64,000 nt of DNA, taken from positions 124,001-188,000 of the forward strand of contig NZ_BLXZ01000005.1 in NCBI RefSeq assembly GCF_014193675.1, written 5' to 3'. Position 1 is the stretch's first letter. Each line of letters opens with the position of its first letter. This DNA comes from Geomonas limicola. Its GTDB lineage: Bacteria > Desulfobacterota > Desulfuromonadia > Geobacterales > Geobacteraceae. The position numbers and the translations under genes are program-made. Under the pieces are notes generated by a model, which was given only the letters and a program-made list of their open reading frames with translations, did not search any database and had not been told where the DNA came from. This document shows, one piece after another, positions 40,816-49,686 of this stretch.

Positions 40816-42873
40816 TTAGGAACCGGAGGTCTCCGGGTCGGTCTTAAGCCAGCAGCGCAATAGCTCCGCGACACTCCAGGCCTGGGCCACGCAGCCGCGC
40901 GGGGTGTGCGGGTAATCGGCGTCGGAGATCTCGCCGATGGTGCCGATGCACTGTTCGTTCAATTGTGCCGCGATGCTCTCCAGGTAGCCGCGCGCCACCC
41001 GGTGCTGATCGGGGTGCACCTTGAGCCAGGCGTCGACGAAGGGGCCGATCAGCCAGGGCCAGACGGTCCCCTGGTGGTAGGCGGCGTCACGCGCCAAAAG
41101 GTCCCCGTGGTAGCTGGTCTTGTAGTCGGGATGTCCCGGGGCCAGGGTGCGCAGCCCGAAGGGGGTCAAAAGTCGCTGACGAACGGTCTCCAGGACCGGC
41201 TCCCAGCGTTCCGGGGCGAGCACCGGGTAGGGGAGGGCAACGGCGAAAAGCTGGTTCGGGCGTAAGGAGGGGTCCGCGCCGGACTCGCCGTCCACCACGT
41301 CGTACAGGTAGCCCCCCGCCTCGTACCAGAACCGCCTGTTGAAGGAGGCGAAGGTGCGCTCCGCCTGGCGTTCCAGGCGCTCGGCAGCCTCCTGGTCCCC
41401 CTCGTCGGCAAGCCACCTAGCAAGGAGCTTGAGCGCGTTGTACCAGAGCGCGTTGATCTCCACCGCCTTGCCGCGCCGCGGGGTTACCACCCAGTTCCCC
41501 ACCTTGGCGTCCATCCAGGTGAGCTGGTAGCCTGCGGCTCCCTGGCGCAACAACCCGTCCTCCGGGTCCACTCCGATCCCGAAGCTGGTGCCGGCGAGGT
41601 GGCGCTCCACGATCTCGCGCATCTGGGGGAGCATGAGGCGCAAGGTTGTGCGGTCGTCGGTGTAGTCGAGGTAGCGCCCCAGGGCGTGGAAGAACCAGAG
41701 GGTGGCGTCGGCGGTGTGGTAGAGCCCTTCGTTGTGCCCCTCGGGGAACAGGTTGGGGATCAACCCGTCTTGTACGTACTGCGCGAAGGTGCGCAGGATC
41801 CAGCCGGCCTCGGTGTGCCGTCCGGTCACCAGGGTGAGCCCTTCCAGGGAGATCATGGTGTCGCGCCCCCAGTCGGTGAACCAGTGGTATCCGGCGATCA
41901 CCGTGCGGATCTCGTCGCCGCGGGCGTGGGCGCGCACCCGGTCCTCGAAACGCCCGGCCGGGGTGATGATGAACTGGTTCGCCGCCAGCACCAATTCGGC
42001 GGGGATACCTTTGCGCATCGGGGGGGCGGCGGCCGCAACCATCATGGCGCGGCGCTCCCGCTCCATGGCAAGGGCATCCGCCGGGGGAAGGGCGCGGATG
42101 GTCTCCCAGCTCTCGGTCGAGGCTCTCAGGGAGGCATCCTCCCCCTCGGCCAAGTCGACGGCGAAATATCCCGGGCTCCAGAGGCTTCCCAGGTCTTCGT
42201 AGCCGCGGGCATGCTCAACGGCATAGAAGACGTTGGAGACGGTCTTCTCTTCCAGTGTGAAGGTGCCCCGGCCGCCGGAAATCACCAGGCGCAGGTGCGG
42301 CTGGTGCGCCCCGGCCGAGATCTGGTAGCTGTTTTCCACTGCCGAGAAGATGTAGGGCTCCTCGAGCTTCAGGTTTACCGGCGCGTCGTGGGGCCTGAAA
42401 TGGATCGACGGCTGCAACTTGAGGCGCACCCGCGGCGCGCCGGAGATGAGCCGGTAGATCAGGTGCACGGTGTTCTGGTCGTGCACCAGCACCAGGCGCT
42501 TTTCGATGAGCGCCCCCTGCATCTGGTAGCGCCAGACCGGGAGCCCATCCTCCAGCCGGAACCCGACCAGGTACTCGAGCCCCCGGAAGTCCAGCGTGCC
42601 CCCCTCCTTCTGATCACCTCCGAAATGGACGGTGCGGCCGTCCTCGAAACGGACCACCTCGGTGAGCCGGTTCAGTACCAGGGTGCGCCCCAAGGGTGAG
42701 GGGAAGGCTGCCACCAGGAGGCCGTGGTAGCGCCGGGTCGGGGCGCCACACACGGTACCCGAGGCGTAGCCGCCCAGGCCGTTGGTCACCAGCCACTCCC
42801 GCTCCAAGAGCTGCCGGGTACGGGTCGCCTCGTCGGGAGCCTCGATCGTAACTTCGCGGGTCACCGTTATCAT
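40816..42873 (-). CDS. Glycogen debranching enzyme (amylo-alpha-1,6-glucosidase family)
   Basis: 685 residues. N-terminal domain of the archaeal/bacterial GDE type (about 1-250: EWLVTNGLGGYASGTVCGAPTRRYHGLLVA) and an alpha/alpha-toroid catalytic domain (about 280-680; HWFTDWGRDTMISLEGLTL, GLYHTADATLWFFHAL, YHQGTVWPWLIGPF). Glu/Asp in these stretches match the GH133-like catalytic core, which removes alpha-1,6 branches from glycogen. Its ATG overlaps the treZ stop by four bases, so debranching and trehalose release are coupled. Together with a TreY (not in the window) the pair would convert glycogen to trehalose. Confidence 0.92.
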   Translation of the reverse strand: MITVTREVTIEAPDEATRTRQLLEREWLVTNGLGGYASGTVCGAPTRRYHGLLVAAFPSPLGRTLVLNRLTEVVRFEDGRTVHFGGDQKEGGTLDFRGLEYLVGFRLEDGLPVWRYQMQGALIEKRLVLVHDQNTVHLIYRLISGAPRVRLKLQPSIHFRPHDAPVNLKLEEPYIFSAVENSYQISAGAHQPHLRLVISGGRGTFTLEEKTVSNVFYAVEHARGYEDLGSLWSPGYFAVDLAEGEDASLRASTESWETIRALPPADALAMERERRAMMVAAAAPPMRKGIPAELVLAANQFIITPAGRFEDRVRAHARGDEIRTVIAGYHWFTDWGRDTMISLEGLTLVTGRHTEAGWILRTFAQYVQDGLIPNLFPEGHNEGLYHTADATLWFFHALGRYLDYTDDRTTLRLMLPQMREIVERHLAGTSFGIGVDPEDGLLRQGAAGYQLTWMDAKVGNWVVTPRRGKAVEINALWYNALKLLARWLADEGDQEAAERLERQAERTFASFNRRFWYEAGGYLYDVVDGESGADPSLRPNQLFAVALPYPVLAPERWEPVLETVRQRLLTPFGLRTLAPGHPDYKTSYHGDLLARDAAYHQGTVWPWLIGPFVDAWLKVHPDQHRVARGYLESIAAQLNEQCIGTIGEISDADYPHTPRGCVAQAWSVAELLRCWLKTDPETSGS

Positions 42874-44756
42874 GACTCATCTCCTTCGGGTACTGGCTGC
42901 AGTACCACCGCGGCATTCCCCTGCACCCGCCAGAACCGCTCGGTCTCAAGGTGCGCCGGGGTCCCCGACCCGCCGTACTCGACCTTCTCGCTGGACCACA
43001 AGGGTTCCCAGCGACACCCAAGGGGAGGTGCCAGAAGCGGTTCGGGCATCGGTGCCAGGTGCATCTCGCGCCCCAGGTTCACAATGATGAGGCGCTGTTC
43101 GTCGCCCAGGAAGTAGCGCAGCAGGAAGCCGAACTGTCCCAGCACCGCCCCTTCGATGCGGCAGAGGTACCCCTTGCGGAACACCGGGTCCTCCCGGCGC
43201 AGCCTGATCAGGTCGCGGTACAGGCTGTACACCTTGAAGTGCCGCTCGCGCTGCGAGAGATCCAGCCTGGACTGCACGAAGGTGTCGAGCTCGTAGGGCT
43301 TGTCGATGGTGCTGATCACCTCGGGGGAGTCGATGTTGGTGAACTGCTTGAGAAAATCGATGCGCCCGTCGTGGACCTGCCGGGAGGTCTCCGGATTGAG
43401 ATCCGAGAAGTACAGAAAGGGACTCGATGCCGAGAACTCCTGTCCCTGGAAGAGCATCGGGGTCTGGGGGGCGAGCATGAGCAGGGTGGTGATGGCCCGA
43501 AGGGACGCGGGGTTGGTGAGCTTGTGCAGCCGGATCCCCCAGGCCGAGTTGCCGATCTGGTCGTGGTTTTGGGTGTAGTTGATGAAACAGCTCGGGCTGA
43601 TGCCAATCGTCGGGGATCCGCGGCGTTTTCCCTGCCAGAAGAAGCGCTGCCCCTGGTACAGGTAACCCCACTTCGCGGTGGAAACCAGCTCCTGTGGCGA
43701 ACCGTAGTACTCGGAGTAGTAGGCGTCGTGGTAGCCGGTGAGGGCCACGTGGGCGCAGTGGTGGAAGTCGTCGTTCCAGACCGCGTCCATGCCGAAACCG
43801 CGTTCCTCCTTGGGGCGCAGGCAGGCCGTTTCCTGGCTCTCGTTCTCGGCCACCAGCAAAAGCGACCGGTTGCCGGCAACCTGGCGGGCGCGTTCGGTGA
43901 TCAGGCCGAGGATGTGCACCTGCGACTCGTCCTTGATGGCGTGCGTCGCGTCGAATCGCAGCCCGTCCAGGTGGAACTCCTCGATCCAGTATGCGGCATT
44001 GGCAATGAAGAACTCGCGTACCGGCTGGGAATTCTCGGAGTCGAAGTTGATGGCCCGCCCCCATTCGTTGGACTTCGGACCGTAGTAATAGGTGGAGAAG
44101 CGCTCGAGGTAGTTCCCCTCGGGGCCGAAATGGTTGTAGACCACGTCGAGCAGCACCCCGAGCCCCAGACCGTGGGCCCGGTCCACGAAGCGCCGGAAGT
44201 CGTCCGGCTCGCCGTAGAGCCGGCACGGGGCGAAGTGGTTTACCCCGTCGTACCCCCAGCCGAACCTCCCCGGGAAATCGGCCACCGGCATGACCTCGAC
44301 CACGGTGATGCCGAGCTCCACCAGGGCCGGCAGCTGCTCGGCAGCCGCACTCCAGGTCCCCGGTTTGGTGTAGGTGCCGATATGCATCTCGTAGATGACG
44401 TGCCCCTCGCGCCCTATGCCGCGCCAGTCCTGGTCGGTCCACTCGAACCGGGACCCCTCCACCCGGGACGGGCCGTGGGGACCGTCGGGCTGGTAACGCG
44501 AGGCCGGGTCGGGGAAGGCCTCGCCGTCGTCGATCCGGTAGCGGTACAGAGACCCTGCCGAAGCCTTGGGGCAGATCCCCGAGAAATAGCCGTTCCCCTC
44601 GCTCTCCAGCTCATAGGCTGATTCGTAGGGGTTCTCGTCACCTGCGTTATGTACGACAGCCTCGACCTTCTGGTGGTCGGGAGCCCAGACCCGGAAACTC
44701 ACCCCGCCCTCCACCGGTTCTGCTCCAATAGGTAGTCTTCTTTGCGGCTCAGCCAT
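42870..44756 (-). CDS. treZ: Malto-oligosyltrehalose trehalohydrolase
   Basis: 628 residues, GH13. Releases trehalose from maltooligosyl trehalose made by TreY. N-terminal CBM48-like domain (about 1-105: GGVSFRVWAPDHQKVEAVV), then the barrel: VIYEMHIGTYTKPGTW, WGYDGVNHFAPCRLYG, nucleophile Asp in GLRFDATHAIKDES, acid Glu in LLVAENESQE and transition-state Asp in YTQNHDQIGN. The C-terminal domain ends with a beta-sandwich. GAGGAGG lies ahead of the ATG. First gene of the two-gene operon. TreY itself is not in the window. Confidence 0.94.
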   Translation of the reverse strand: MAEPQRRLPIGAEPVEGGVSFRVWAPDHQKVEAVVHNAGDENPYESAYELESEGNGYFSGICPKASAGSLYRYRIDDGEAFPDPASRYQPDGPHGPSRVEGSRFEWTDQDWRGIGREGHVIYEMHIGTYTKPGTWSAAAEQLPALVELGITVVEVMPVADFPGRFGWGYDGVNHFAPCRLYGEPDDFRRFVDRAHGLGLGVLLDVVYNHFGPEGNYLERFSTYYYGPKSNEWGRAINFDSENSQPVREFFIANAAYWIEEFHLDGLRFDATHAIKDESQVHILGLITERARQVAGNRSLLLVAENESQETACLRPKEERGFGMDAVWNDDFHHCAHVALTGYHDAYYSEYYGSPQELVSTAKWGYLYQGQRFFWQGKRRGSPTIGISPSCFINYTQNHDQIGNSAWGIRLHKLTNPASLRAITTLLMLAPQTPMLFQGQEFSASSPFLYFSDLNPETSRQVHDGRIDFLKQFTNIDSPEVISTIDKPYELDTFVQSRLDLSQRERHFKVYSLYRDLIRLRREDPVFRKGYLCRIEGAVLGQFGFLLRYFLGDEQRLIIVNLGREMHLAPMPEPLLAPPLGCRWEPLWSSEKVEYGGSGTPAHLETERFWRVQGNAAVVLQPVPEGDES

Positions 44757-45084
44757 CGGTGTTTCCTCCTCTCTTTAATTGGACTGATCTAAGATAGCAT
44801 ACTCTGCGGGCTTTTAAACCGGAGCGGGCCAGGGAGCAGGAGCGGGAAAACAAGGGGTTAGTAAGGGGAAGCTGTCCAGCAGTCACGACGCGCGCACGTG
44901 CCGGCCGTCGCTGCAGACTTCGATCTCACTACCGAGGTCGGCTTCTGCCAACGACTTCAGGTAGGGTCAACTCACTCACTTTTTAGACCACTCGCTGTAA
45001 CGTATGTGATATAACGAGTGGCTGCTTACCTGTCGCCCGAGCCGACCTCGCGCGGCAATTTCCATCGATCGAGGAGGACGTACC
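44757..45084. other. Intergenic region upstream of the tungstate transporter
   Basis: Divergent promoters of treZ and tupA. Includes the ModE-like operator (44993-45016) and, at about 44880-44965 on the minus strand, a 27-codon stretch between stops (LKSLAEADLGSEIEVCSDG...) that looks like coding remnant, without a start. Confidence 0.4.
44993..45016. promoter_or_regulatory. ModE-like operator of the tungstate transporter
   Basis: CGCTGTAACG...GATATAACG is a 24-base interrupted inverted repeat with the spacing of ModE operators (CGyTATA...TATAACG). It includes a -10-like TATAAC (45010-45015), consistent with repression when molybdate or tungstate is plentiful. Confidence 0.7.
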
Positions 45085-45951
45085 ATGAACCGCATTTTGA
45101 AGCTGGCAACCGGCCTTATGACCTGCCTGATGCTGACGCTGTTGATCTTGTCGCCGGCAGGTGCCGCACCGGCACAGAAGAACCTGATTCTGGCCACCAC
45201 CACCAGCACCCAGGATTCCGGCCTCTTGGACGTCCTGGTGCCGATGTTCGAGAAACAGACCGGCTACTTCGTGAAGACCATTTCGGTTGGTTCCGGGCAG
45301 GCGATGAAGATGGGGGAGAAAGGGGAGGCTGACGTACTCTTGGTGCATTCGCCGGAGGCCGAGAAGACCTTCATGGCGCAGGGCTTCGGCGTGAACCGCA
45401 GGCTCGTGATGCACAACGACTTCCTGATCCTGGGACCGGCCAACGACCCCGCCAAGATCCGCGGCTTGAAAACCGCGGCCGAGGCGTTCAAGAAGATCGC
45501 CCAGGCCGGCGCGCTGTTCCTCTCCCGCGGTGACAACTCCGGCACCCACGCCAAGGAGAAGGGGCTCTGGAAGGCGGCAGGCATCGCGCCCGAGGGGCAG
45601 AAGTGGTTCCAGCAGACCGGCCTGGGGATGGGCGAGACCCTCAACGTCGCCGCCGAAAAGCACGGCTACCTGCTTGCCGACCGCGGCACCTACCTGGCAC
45701 TCAACAAGAAGCGGCACCTGGGTCTCGAGATCCTGGTCGCCGGCGAGCCGAAACTCCTCAACATCTACCACGTGATCGAGGTGAACCCGGCCAAGTGGCC
45801 CAAGGTGAACCACGCCGGCGCCAGGGCGTTTGGCGACTTCATGGTGGCCCCCGCGACCCAGGGCATCGTCGGCAGCTTCGGCACCAAGGAGTTCGGCGCG
45901 CCGCTGTTCTTCCCGGATGCCGGCAAGAAACCGGAGTCGCTGGGGCTGTAG
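45085..45951 (+). CDS. tupA: Tungstate ABC transporter, substrate-binding protein
   Basis: 288 residues. A Sec signal (TCLMLTLLILSPAGAA) precedes a mature two-lobed binding protein. The TTTS motif in ILATTTSTQDSGLLDV is the oxyanion-binding signature of TupA; VKTISVGSGQAMKMGEKGEADVLLVHSP and FLSRGDNSGTHAKEKGLW are also family-typical. It captures tungstate in the periplasm. Geobacteraceae need tungsten and molybdenum for oxidoreductases such as formate dehydrogenases and aldehyde:ferredoxin oxidoreductases. GAGGAGG precedes the ATG. First gene of tupABC, behind a ModE-like operator. Molybdate cannot be fully excluded as a ligand. Confidence 0.94.
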   Translation: MNRILKLATGLMTCLMLTLLILSPAGAAPAQKNLILATTTSTQDSGLLDVLVPMFEKQTGYFVKTISVGSGQAMKMGEKGEADVLLVHSPEAEKTFMAQGFGVNRRLVMHNDFLILGPANDPAKIRGLKTAAEAFKKIAQAGALFLSRGDNSGTHAKEKGLWKAAGIAPEGQKWFQQTGLGMGETLNVAAEKHGYLLADRGTYLALNKKRHLGLEILVAGEPKLLNIYHVIEVNPAKWPKVNHAGARAFGDFMVAPATQGIVGSFGTKEFGAPLFFPDAGKKPESLGL

Positions 45952-46650
45952 ATGGATCTGATTTTCGACGGCATACTCCAGGCCTTCCGGCTCCTGTTCA
46001 CCCTGGACCGGGAGGTCTTGGGGATCGCCTGGCTCTCGCTCAAGGTGTCCGGCCTCGCCACGCTCATAAGCCTGGTGCTCGGCATCGGGCTGGGAACCCT
46101 GATCGCGCTCACCAGCTTCCCCGGCCGCAAGGTGCTGGTGAGCCTGGTCAATACCGGGATGGGGCTTCCCCCCGTGGTGGTGGGGCTCTTTGTCTCCATC
46201 CTGCTCTGGCGTAACGGCCCCCTTGGTTTCCTGGAACTCCTCTATACCCCGAGCGCCATCGTCATCGCCCAGTCGGTGATCGCTACCCCGATCGTCATGG
46301 GGATCACCATCGCCGCCATGCAGAACCTCCCGGCTAACCTGAGGCTGCAGATACTCGCCCTGGGAGCCACGCGCACCCAGCTGGTCTGGATGCTGATCAA
46401 GGAGGCCCGACTGCCGCTCATGGCCGGGGTGATGGCCGGGTTCGGCGGGGTGATCTCCGAGGTGGGCGCCTCGATCATGGTGGGGGGCAACGTCAAGGGT
46501 TACACCCGGGTGCTCACCACCGCGACCGTCATGGAGACCGGGCGCGGCAACTTCGATATCGCCATCGCCCTCTCGGTGATCCTTTTACTCTTCTGTTTCC
46601 TGATCAATTACCTATTGACCCTGATCCAGCAGCGGGAGAGGCCACGATGA
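45952..46650 (+). CDS. tupB: Tungstate ABC transporter, permease
   Basis: 232-residue inner-membrane permease with about five to six TM helices. Starts immediately after the tupA stop. The ABC-coupling EAA loop is in ALGATRTQLVWMLIKEARLPLMAGVMAGFG, and LVNTGMGLPPVVVGLFVSILLWRNGPLG is typical of TupB. It forms a homodimer with TupC for ATP-driven uptake. The end overlaps tupC by four bases (ATGA), so the three genes are translationally coupled. Confidence 0.94.
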   Translation: MDLIFDGILQAFRLLFTLDREVLGIAWLSLKVSGLATLISLVLGIGLGTLIALTSFPGRKVLVSLVNTGMGLPPVVVGLFVSILLWRNGPLGFLELLYTPSAIVIAQSVIATPIVMGITIAAMQNLPANLRLQILALGATRTQLVWMLIKEARLPLMAGVMAGFGGVISEVGASIMVGGNVKGYTRVLTTATVMETGRGNFDIAIALSVILLLFCFLINYLLTLIQQRERPR

Positions 46651-47741
46651 CCACTCCGGCACAGGTATTGGAACTCTCCGGGCTCACCGTGCGGCGTGGC
46701 GGTGCCGCGATCCTCGACATACCGTCGTTCTCGCTCGGGGAGAACGACTTCGTCTCGTTGATCGGCCCCAACGGTGCGGGAAAAACTACCCTGCTGCTTG
46801 CCATCATGGGGCTTGTCGAGGCGGGAAAGGGATGCTCGCTGAGCTACCGCGGTACGCCGGTCGACTCGGCCGCCGCGCAACTCGCCTTCCGGCGCAGGAT
46901 AGCCATGGTGCTGCAGGAACCGCTGCTCTTCGATGCCACGGTCTACGAGAACGTGGCGAGCGGGCTCAAGATCCGCGGGGTAGGGGGGCAGGAACTGAAG
47001 GAGCGCGTCTACGCCTACCTGGAGCGCTTCAAGCTGGCGGAGATGGCCAAGCGCTCGGCGCGCAAACTCTCCGGCGGCGAGGCGCGTCGGGTGAGCCTCG
47101 CACGCGCCTTTGCGGTGGAACCGGAACTCATCTTCTTCGATGAGCCGTTCGCCAACCTTGACCCGCCGACCCGTCAGTCGCTTACCGATGACATGGACCG
47201 GGTGATCCGGGAGCGGGGGATTGCGGCTATTCTGGTGACCCACGACCAGTCCGAGGCACTGAGACTCTCGAACCGGGTGGTGGTGCTAAACGGCGGTTCC
47301 ATCGTGCAGGACGGCACTCCGGCTGCGGTGATGAACGCCCCGGTCAACGAGTTCGTCGCGAACTTCGTCGGCATGGAGACCATCCTCGAGGGGGTGGTGC
47401 TGGTGAACCGCGAACAGCAGATGACCCTCAAGGTGGGGGATCTGGAACTGGACGCCGTCGGCGAACAGGCGCCGGGCGAGCAGGCCTACTGCTGCATCCG
47501 CCCCGAAAACGTGACGGTGAGCATCGACCCGCCGTACTCCAGCAGCGCGCGCAACGTCTTTAAGGCGCGTATCGTGGAGACCGCCTCCCTGGGGCCGCTT
47601 TTGCGCCTCAGGCTGGACTGCGGTTTCCCGCTTACCTCCTACGTGACCCGCGAATCCTTCGCAAAACTCGGGCTGGTCCAGGGGGGGACGGTCTTCGCCT
47701 CCTTCAAGGCGAGCTCGGTACACCCCATAACCAAACGGTAA
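46647..47741 (+). CDS. tupC: Tungstate ABC transporter, ATP-binding protein
   Basis: 364 residues. ABC ATPase: Walker A GPNGAGKTTLL, Q-loop VLQEPLLFD, signature LSGGEARRVSLAR, Walker B LIFFDEPFANLD and switch His in LVTHDQ. After about residue 240 comes a TOBE-like regulatory domain (LEGVVLVNREQQMTLKVG, CIRPENVTVSID) that in ModC-type proteins binds the oxyanion and inhibits transport. The extra domain makes it longer than short TupC proteins (around 240-260 residues). Energises uptake through TupB. Last gene of the operon. Confidence 0.92.
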   Translation: MTTPAQVLELSGLTVRRGGAAILDIPSFSLGENDFVSLIGPNGAGKTTLLLAIMGLVEAGKGCSLSYRGTPVDSAAAQLAFRRRIAMVLQEPLLFDATVYENVASGLKIRGVGGQELKERVYAYLERFKLAEMAKRSARKLSGGEARRVSLARAFAVEPELIFFDEPFANLDPPTRQSLTDDMDRVIRERGIAAILVTHDQSEALRLSNRVVVLNGGSIVQDGTPAAVMNAPVNEFVANFVGMETILEGVVLVNREQQMTLKVGDLELDAVGEQAPGEQAYCCIRPENVTVSIDPPYSSSARNVFKARIVETASLGPLLRLRLDCGFPLTSYVTRESFAKLGLVQGGTVFASFKASSVHPITKR

Positions 47742-47961
47742 GAACGGCAGGTCGCGCCAGCTGCCACGCTCCGCACCGGGCCTCTGCCACCTTCCTTGAC
47801 CTCACCACATCGACGCCCGATGAGGCGACTTCTTTTCCGAAGCCGCCTTTTTTTGTCTCTGCTTTCAGCTTACAGTATCTTGCTACGAGGATGATGGATT
47901 AGGCAGGGCATATTAACAGACAAGCTATATGCTGAAGATTAGTTGAAGTGCTCGTTTGTAC
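47742..47961. other. Intergenic region with tup terminator
   Basis: Holds the terminator at 47823-47854 and the upstream part of the OmpA lipoprotein promoter. Nothing else recognised. Confidence 0.5.
47823..47854 (+). terminator. Terminator after the tungstate transporter
   Basis: AGGCGACTTC, loop TTTTCC, GAAGCCGCCT, then seven T; one mismatch. Confidence 0.85.
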
Positions 47962-47989
47962 TTGACTAGGGGATTTCTAATAGTATGTT
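47962..47989 (+). promoter_or_regulatory. Promoter of the OmpA-like lipoprotein
   Basis: TTGACT (47962-47967), 16-base spacer, TATGTT (47984-47989). It lies downstream of an in-frame upstream ATG, supporting the start at 48034. Confidence 0.7.
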
Positions 47990-48033
47990 TATCGTGGTGT
48001 TATTGCTTGATTCAATGTCATAGGAGGAAAAGA

Positions 48034-49053
48034 ATGTCTAAAACAGGAAAAGCTTTGCCCGTAATTTTCTTAGTAGTGTCTGCCGTTTCTCTTAGTGGTT
48101 GTGCGAGCTACGAGATCAATACGCAACGCGGCAACATCCCCGGACTCTACATCAGGCAGGAACTGCAGCAGGCTGACCGTGCGGTAGAAGCTGCCCGTCA
48201 GGCTGGCAAGAATCAGACCTGCCCTGCAGAGTTCAAGGCCGCCGAGGCCGCCCGTGACAAGGCCTACGATGTCTACCGGGCCTGCCACACCGAAGAGGGT
48301 GTCGCCCTTGCCAATGAGGCGACCGCCAAGGCACAGGCGCTTTGCCCGCCGCAGGCTCCCAAGGTTGTTCCCCCGCCGGTCGAGCCCCCCGCACCGAAAC
48401 CGGCCCCGGTGGCACCGGCTCCCGTAGCCCCGCCTCCCGCCCCGGCACCTACCGACACGCTCAGTGTCGCACCGGCCAGCATCGTGAAAGGCGAGTCGGC
48501 GACCCTCACCTGGAACTCCCAGAACGCCACTCGTTGCCAGATAGCTCCGGGAATCGGCGCGGTCGAGACCAGCGGCTCCCTGAAGATCACCCCTGCGGAA
48601 GCGACCCGTTACGAGCTGAGCTGCAGCGGTGCCGGCGGTAGCGCCGTCAGCACGACCGAGATTGCGGTAACCCAGCCCGCTCCTGTCGTGGTTCCGGCTC
48701 CCAAGTTGTGCAGCCCGACCGTCGTCGATGTCCAGTTCGACACCAACAAGTTCGACATCAAAGCGAAGTACCACGCCGAGCTCAAGAAGCTGGCGGATTT
48801 CCTCGCCGAGTTCCCCAAGGCGCACGGTGTCATCGAAGGGCATACCGACAGTGTGGGCGACCAGGCAAGCAACATGAAGCTCTCCCAGCGCCGCGCCGAC
48901 AGCGTGCGCAACTACCTGATCAAGAACTTCGGGGTTGCTCCCGAGCGTCTGCAGGCCAAAGGGTACGGCCCCACCAGGCCCCGCGCCACCAACAAGACCG
49001 CCGAAGGCAAGGCGCAGAACCGGCGTATCGAAGCCAACTTCATCTGCGACTAG
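48034..49053 (+). CDS. OmpA-family peptidoglycan-binding lipoprotein
   Basis: 339 residues. Lipobox at VSLSGC; N-terminal helical domain (about 25-100) with Cys pairs (NQTCPAEF, YRACHTEE, QALCPPQ); a Pro/Ala linker (about 110-145); an Ig-like domain (about 150-220; SIVKGESATLTWNSQNATRCQ); and a C-terminal OmpA/MotB domain (about 230-338) with the peptidoglycan-binding residues in VIEGHTDSVGDQASNMKLSQ and RADSVRNYL. Anchors the outer membrane to the wall. AGGAGG precedes the ATG. Sits 25 bases before an MscL-like channel gene, a likely operon. The Ig-like insertion is unusual for Pal-type proteins but common in longer relatives. Confidence 0.92.
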   Translation: MSKTGKALPVIFLVVSAVSLSGCASYEINTQRGNIPGLYIRQELQQADRAVEAARQAGKNQTCPAEFKAAEAARDKAYDVYRACHTEEGVALANEATAKAQALCPPQAPKVVPPPVEPPAPKPAPVAPAPVAPPPAPAPTDTLSVAPASIVKGESATLTWNSQNATRCQIAPGIGAVETSGSLKITPAEATRYELSCSGAGGSAVSTTEIAVTQPAPVVVPAPKLCSPTVVDVQFDTNKFDIKAKYHAELKKLADFLAEFPKAHGVIEGHTDSVGDQASNMKLSQRRADSVRNYLIKNFGVAPERLQAKGYGPTRPRATNKTAEGKAQNRRIEANFICD

Positions 49054-49078
49054 CCCCGTCGGGTAGGGAGGATCGTTC

Positions 49079-49486
49079 ATGCTGCAGGAATTCAAGGCAT
49101 TCCTCACCAAGTCGAACGCACTTGCCCTCGCGGTAGGTGTCATCATCGGTGCGGCCACCGGCAAGGTAGTGTCGGGGATCGTCGATGATCTGCTCATGCC
49201 GGTCATCGGGATCCTGCTGCCGGCCGGAGACTGGCGCGAGGCCAAACTGGTGCTGCGCACGGTGGTGGACGCCAAGGGGAAGGTCTCCGAGAGCGCCATC
49301 GCCTACGGGCATCTTTTGGGGACCCTTATCGACTTCGCCCTGATCGCCTTCGTGGTCTTCCTGGTCACCAAGATGCTGCTCAAACCTGCCGCGCCGCCTC
49401 CTCCGAGCAAGAGTTGTCCCGAGTGCCTGGAGAACATCCCGCTTGAGGCGCGCAGGTGCAAGGCCTGCGGTACGCAGCAGTCCTAG
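49079..49486 (+). CDS. mscL: MscL-family channel with a C-terminal zinc ribbon
   Basis: 135 residues. TM1 (about 15-38; LALAVGVIIGAATGKVVSG) follows the MscL pattern, with VDDLLMPVIGILL in the following loop; TM2 (about 85-107; LIDFALIAFVVFLVTKMLL) ends the membrane part. The tail is not the usual charged helix bundle but a Pro-rich linker and a four-Cys zinc-ribbon motif CPECLENIPLEARRCKACG. MscL releases solutes on hypo-osmotic shock; the ribbon may mediate oligomer contacts or binding. Preceded by GGGAGGA. Shares a transcript with the OmpA lipoprotein; terminator downstream. Confidence 0.88.
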   Translation: MLQEFKAFLTKSNALALAVGVIIGAATGKVVSGIVDDLLMPVIGILLPAGDWREAKLVLRTVVDAKGKVSESAIAYGHLLGTLIDFALIAFVVFLVTKMLLKPAAPPPPSKSCPECLENIPLEARRCKACGTQQS

Positions 49487-49531
49487 GAAGGTAGCTGTAC
49501 AACTGAACCTGGTTTTCGTTTGCTGACACAG

Positions 49532-49577
49532 CTGCGCCTGATTGATGATGTTTCTGTCAATTAGGCGCAGTTTTTTT
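49532..49577 (+). terminator. Terminator after mscL
   Basis: CTGCGCCT...TTGA, loop, TCAA...AGGCGCAG, then seven T. Confidence 0.88.
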
Positions 49578-49635
49578 GATAATAATGGACCAGTTTGGTC
49601 TTTTTTGGCAATGAGGCTTCCGGTGACGGTGGTCA

Positions 49636-49664
49636 CTGACTGAAGGCGGCATTTGGGGTACTGT
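49636..49664 (+). promoter_or_regulatory. Possible promoter of the riboswitch-FN3 lipoprotein transcript
   Basis: CTGACT (49636-49641), 17-base spacer, TACTGT (49659-49664); weak elements but correctly placed 23 bases before the aptamer. Confidence 0.4.
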
Positions 49665-49686
49665 CAGGCAACATTGCCGGGCCTGA

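Noticed and set aside
48034..49053. Start of the OmpA lipoprotein at 47956
   Set aside because: That ATG lies before the promoter at 47962 and hides the lipoprotein signal; 48034 has AGGAGG.
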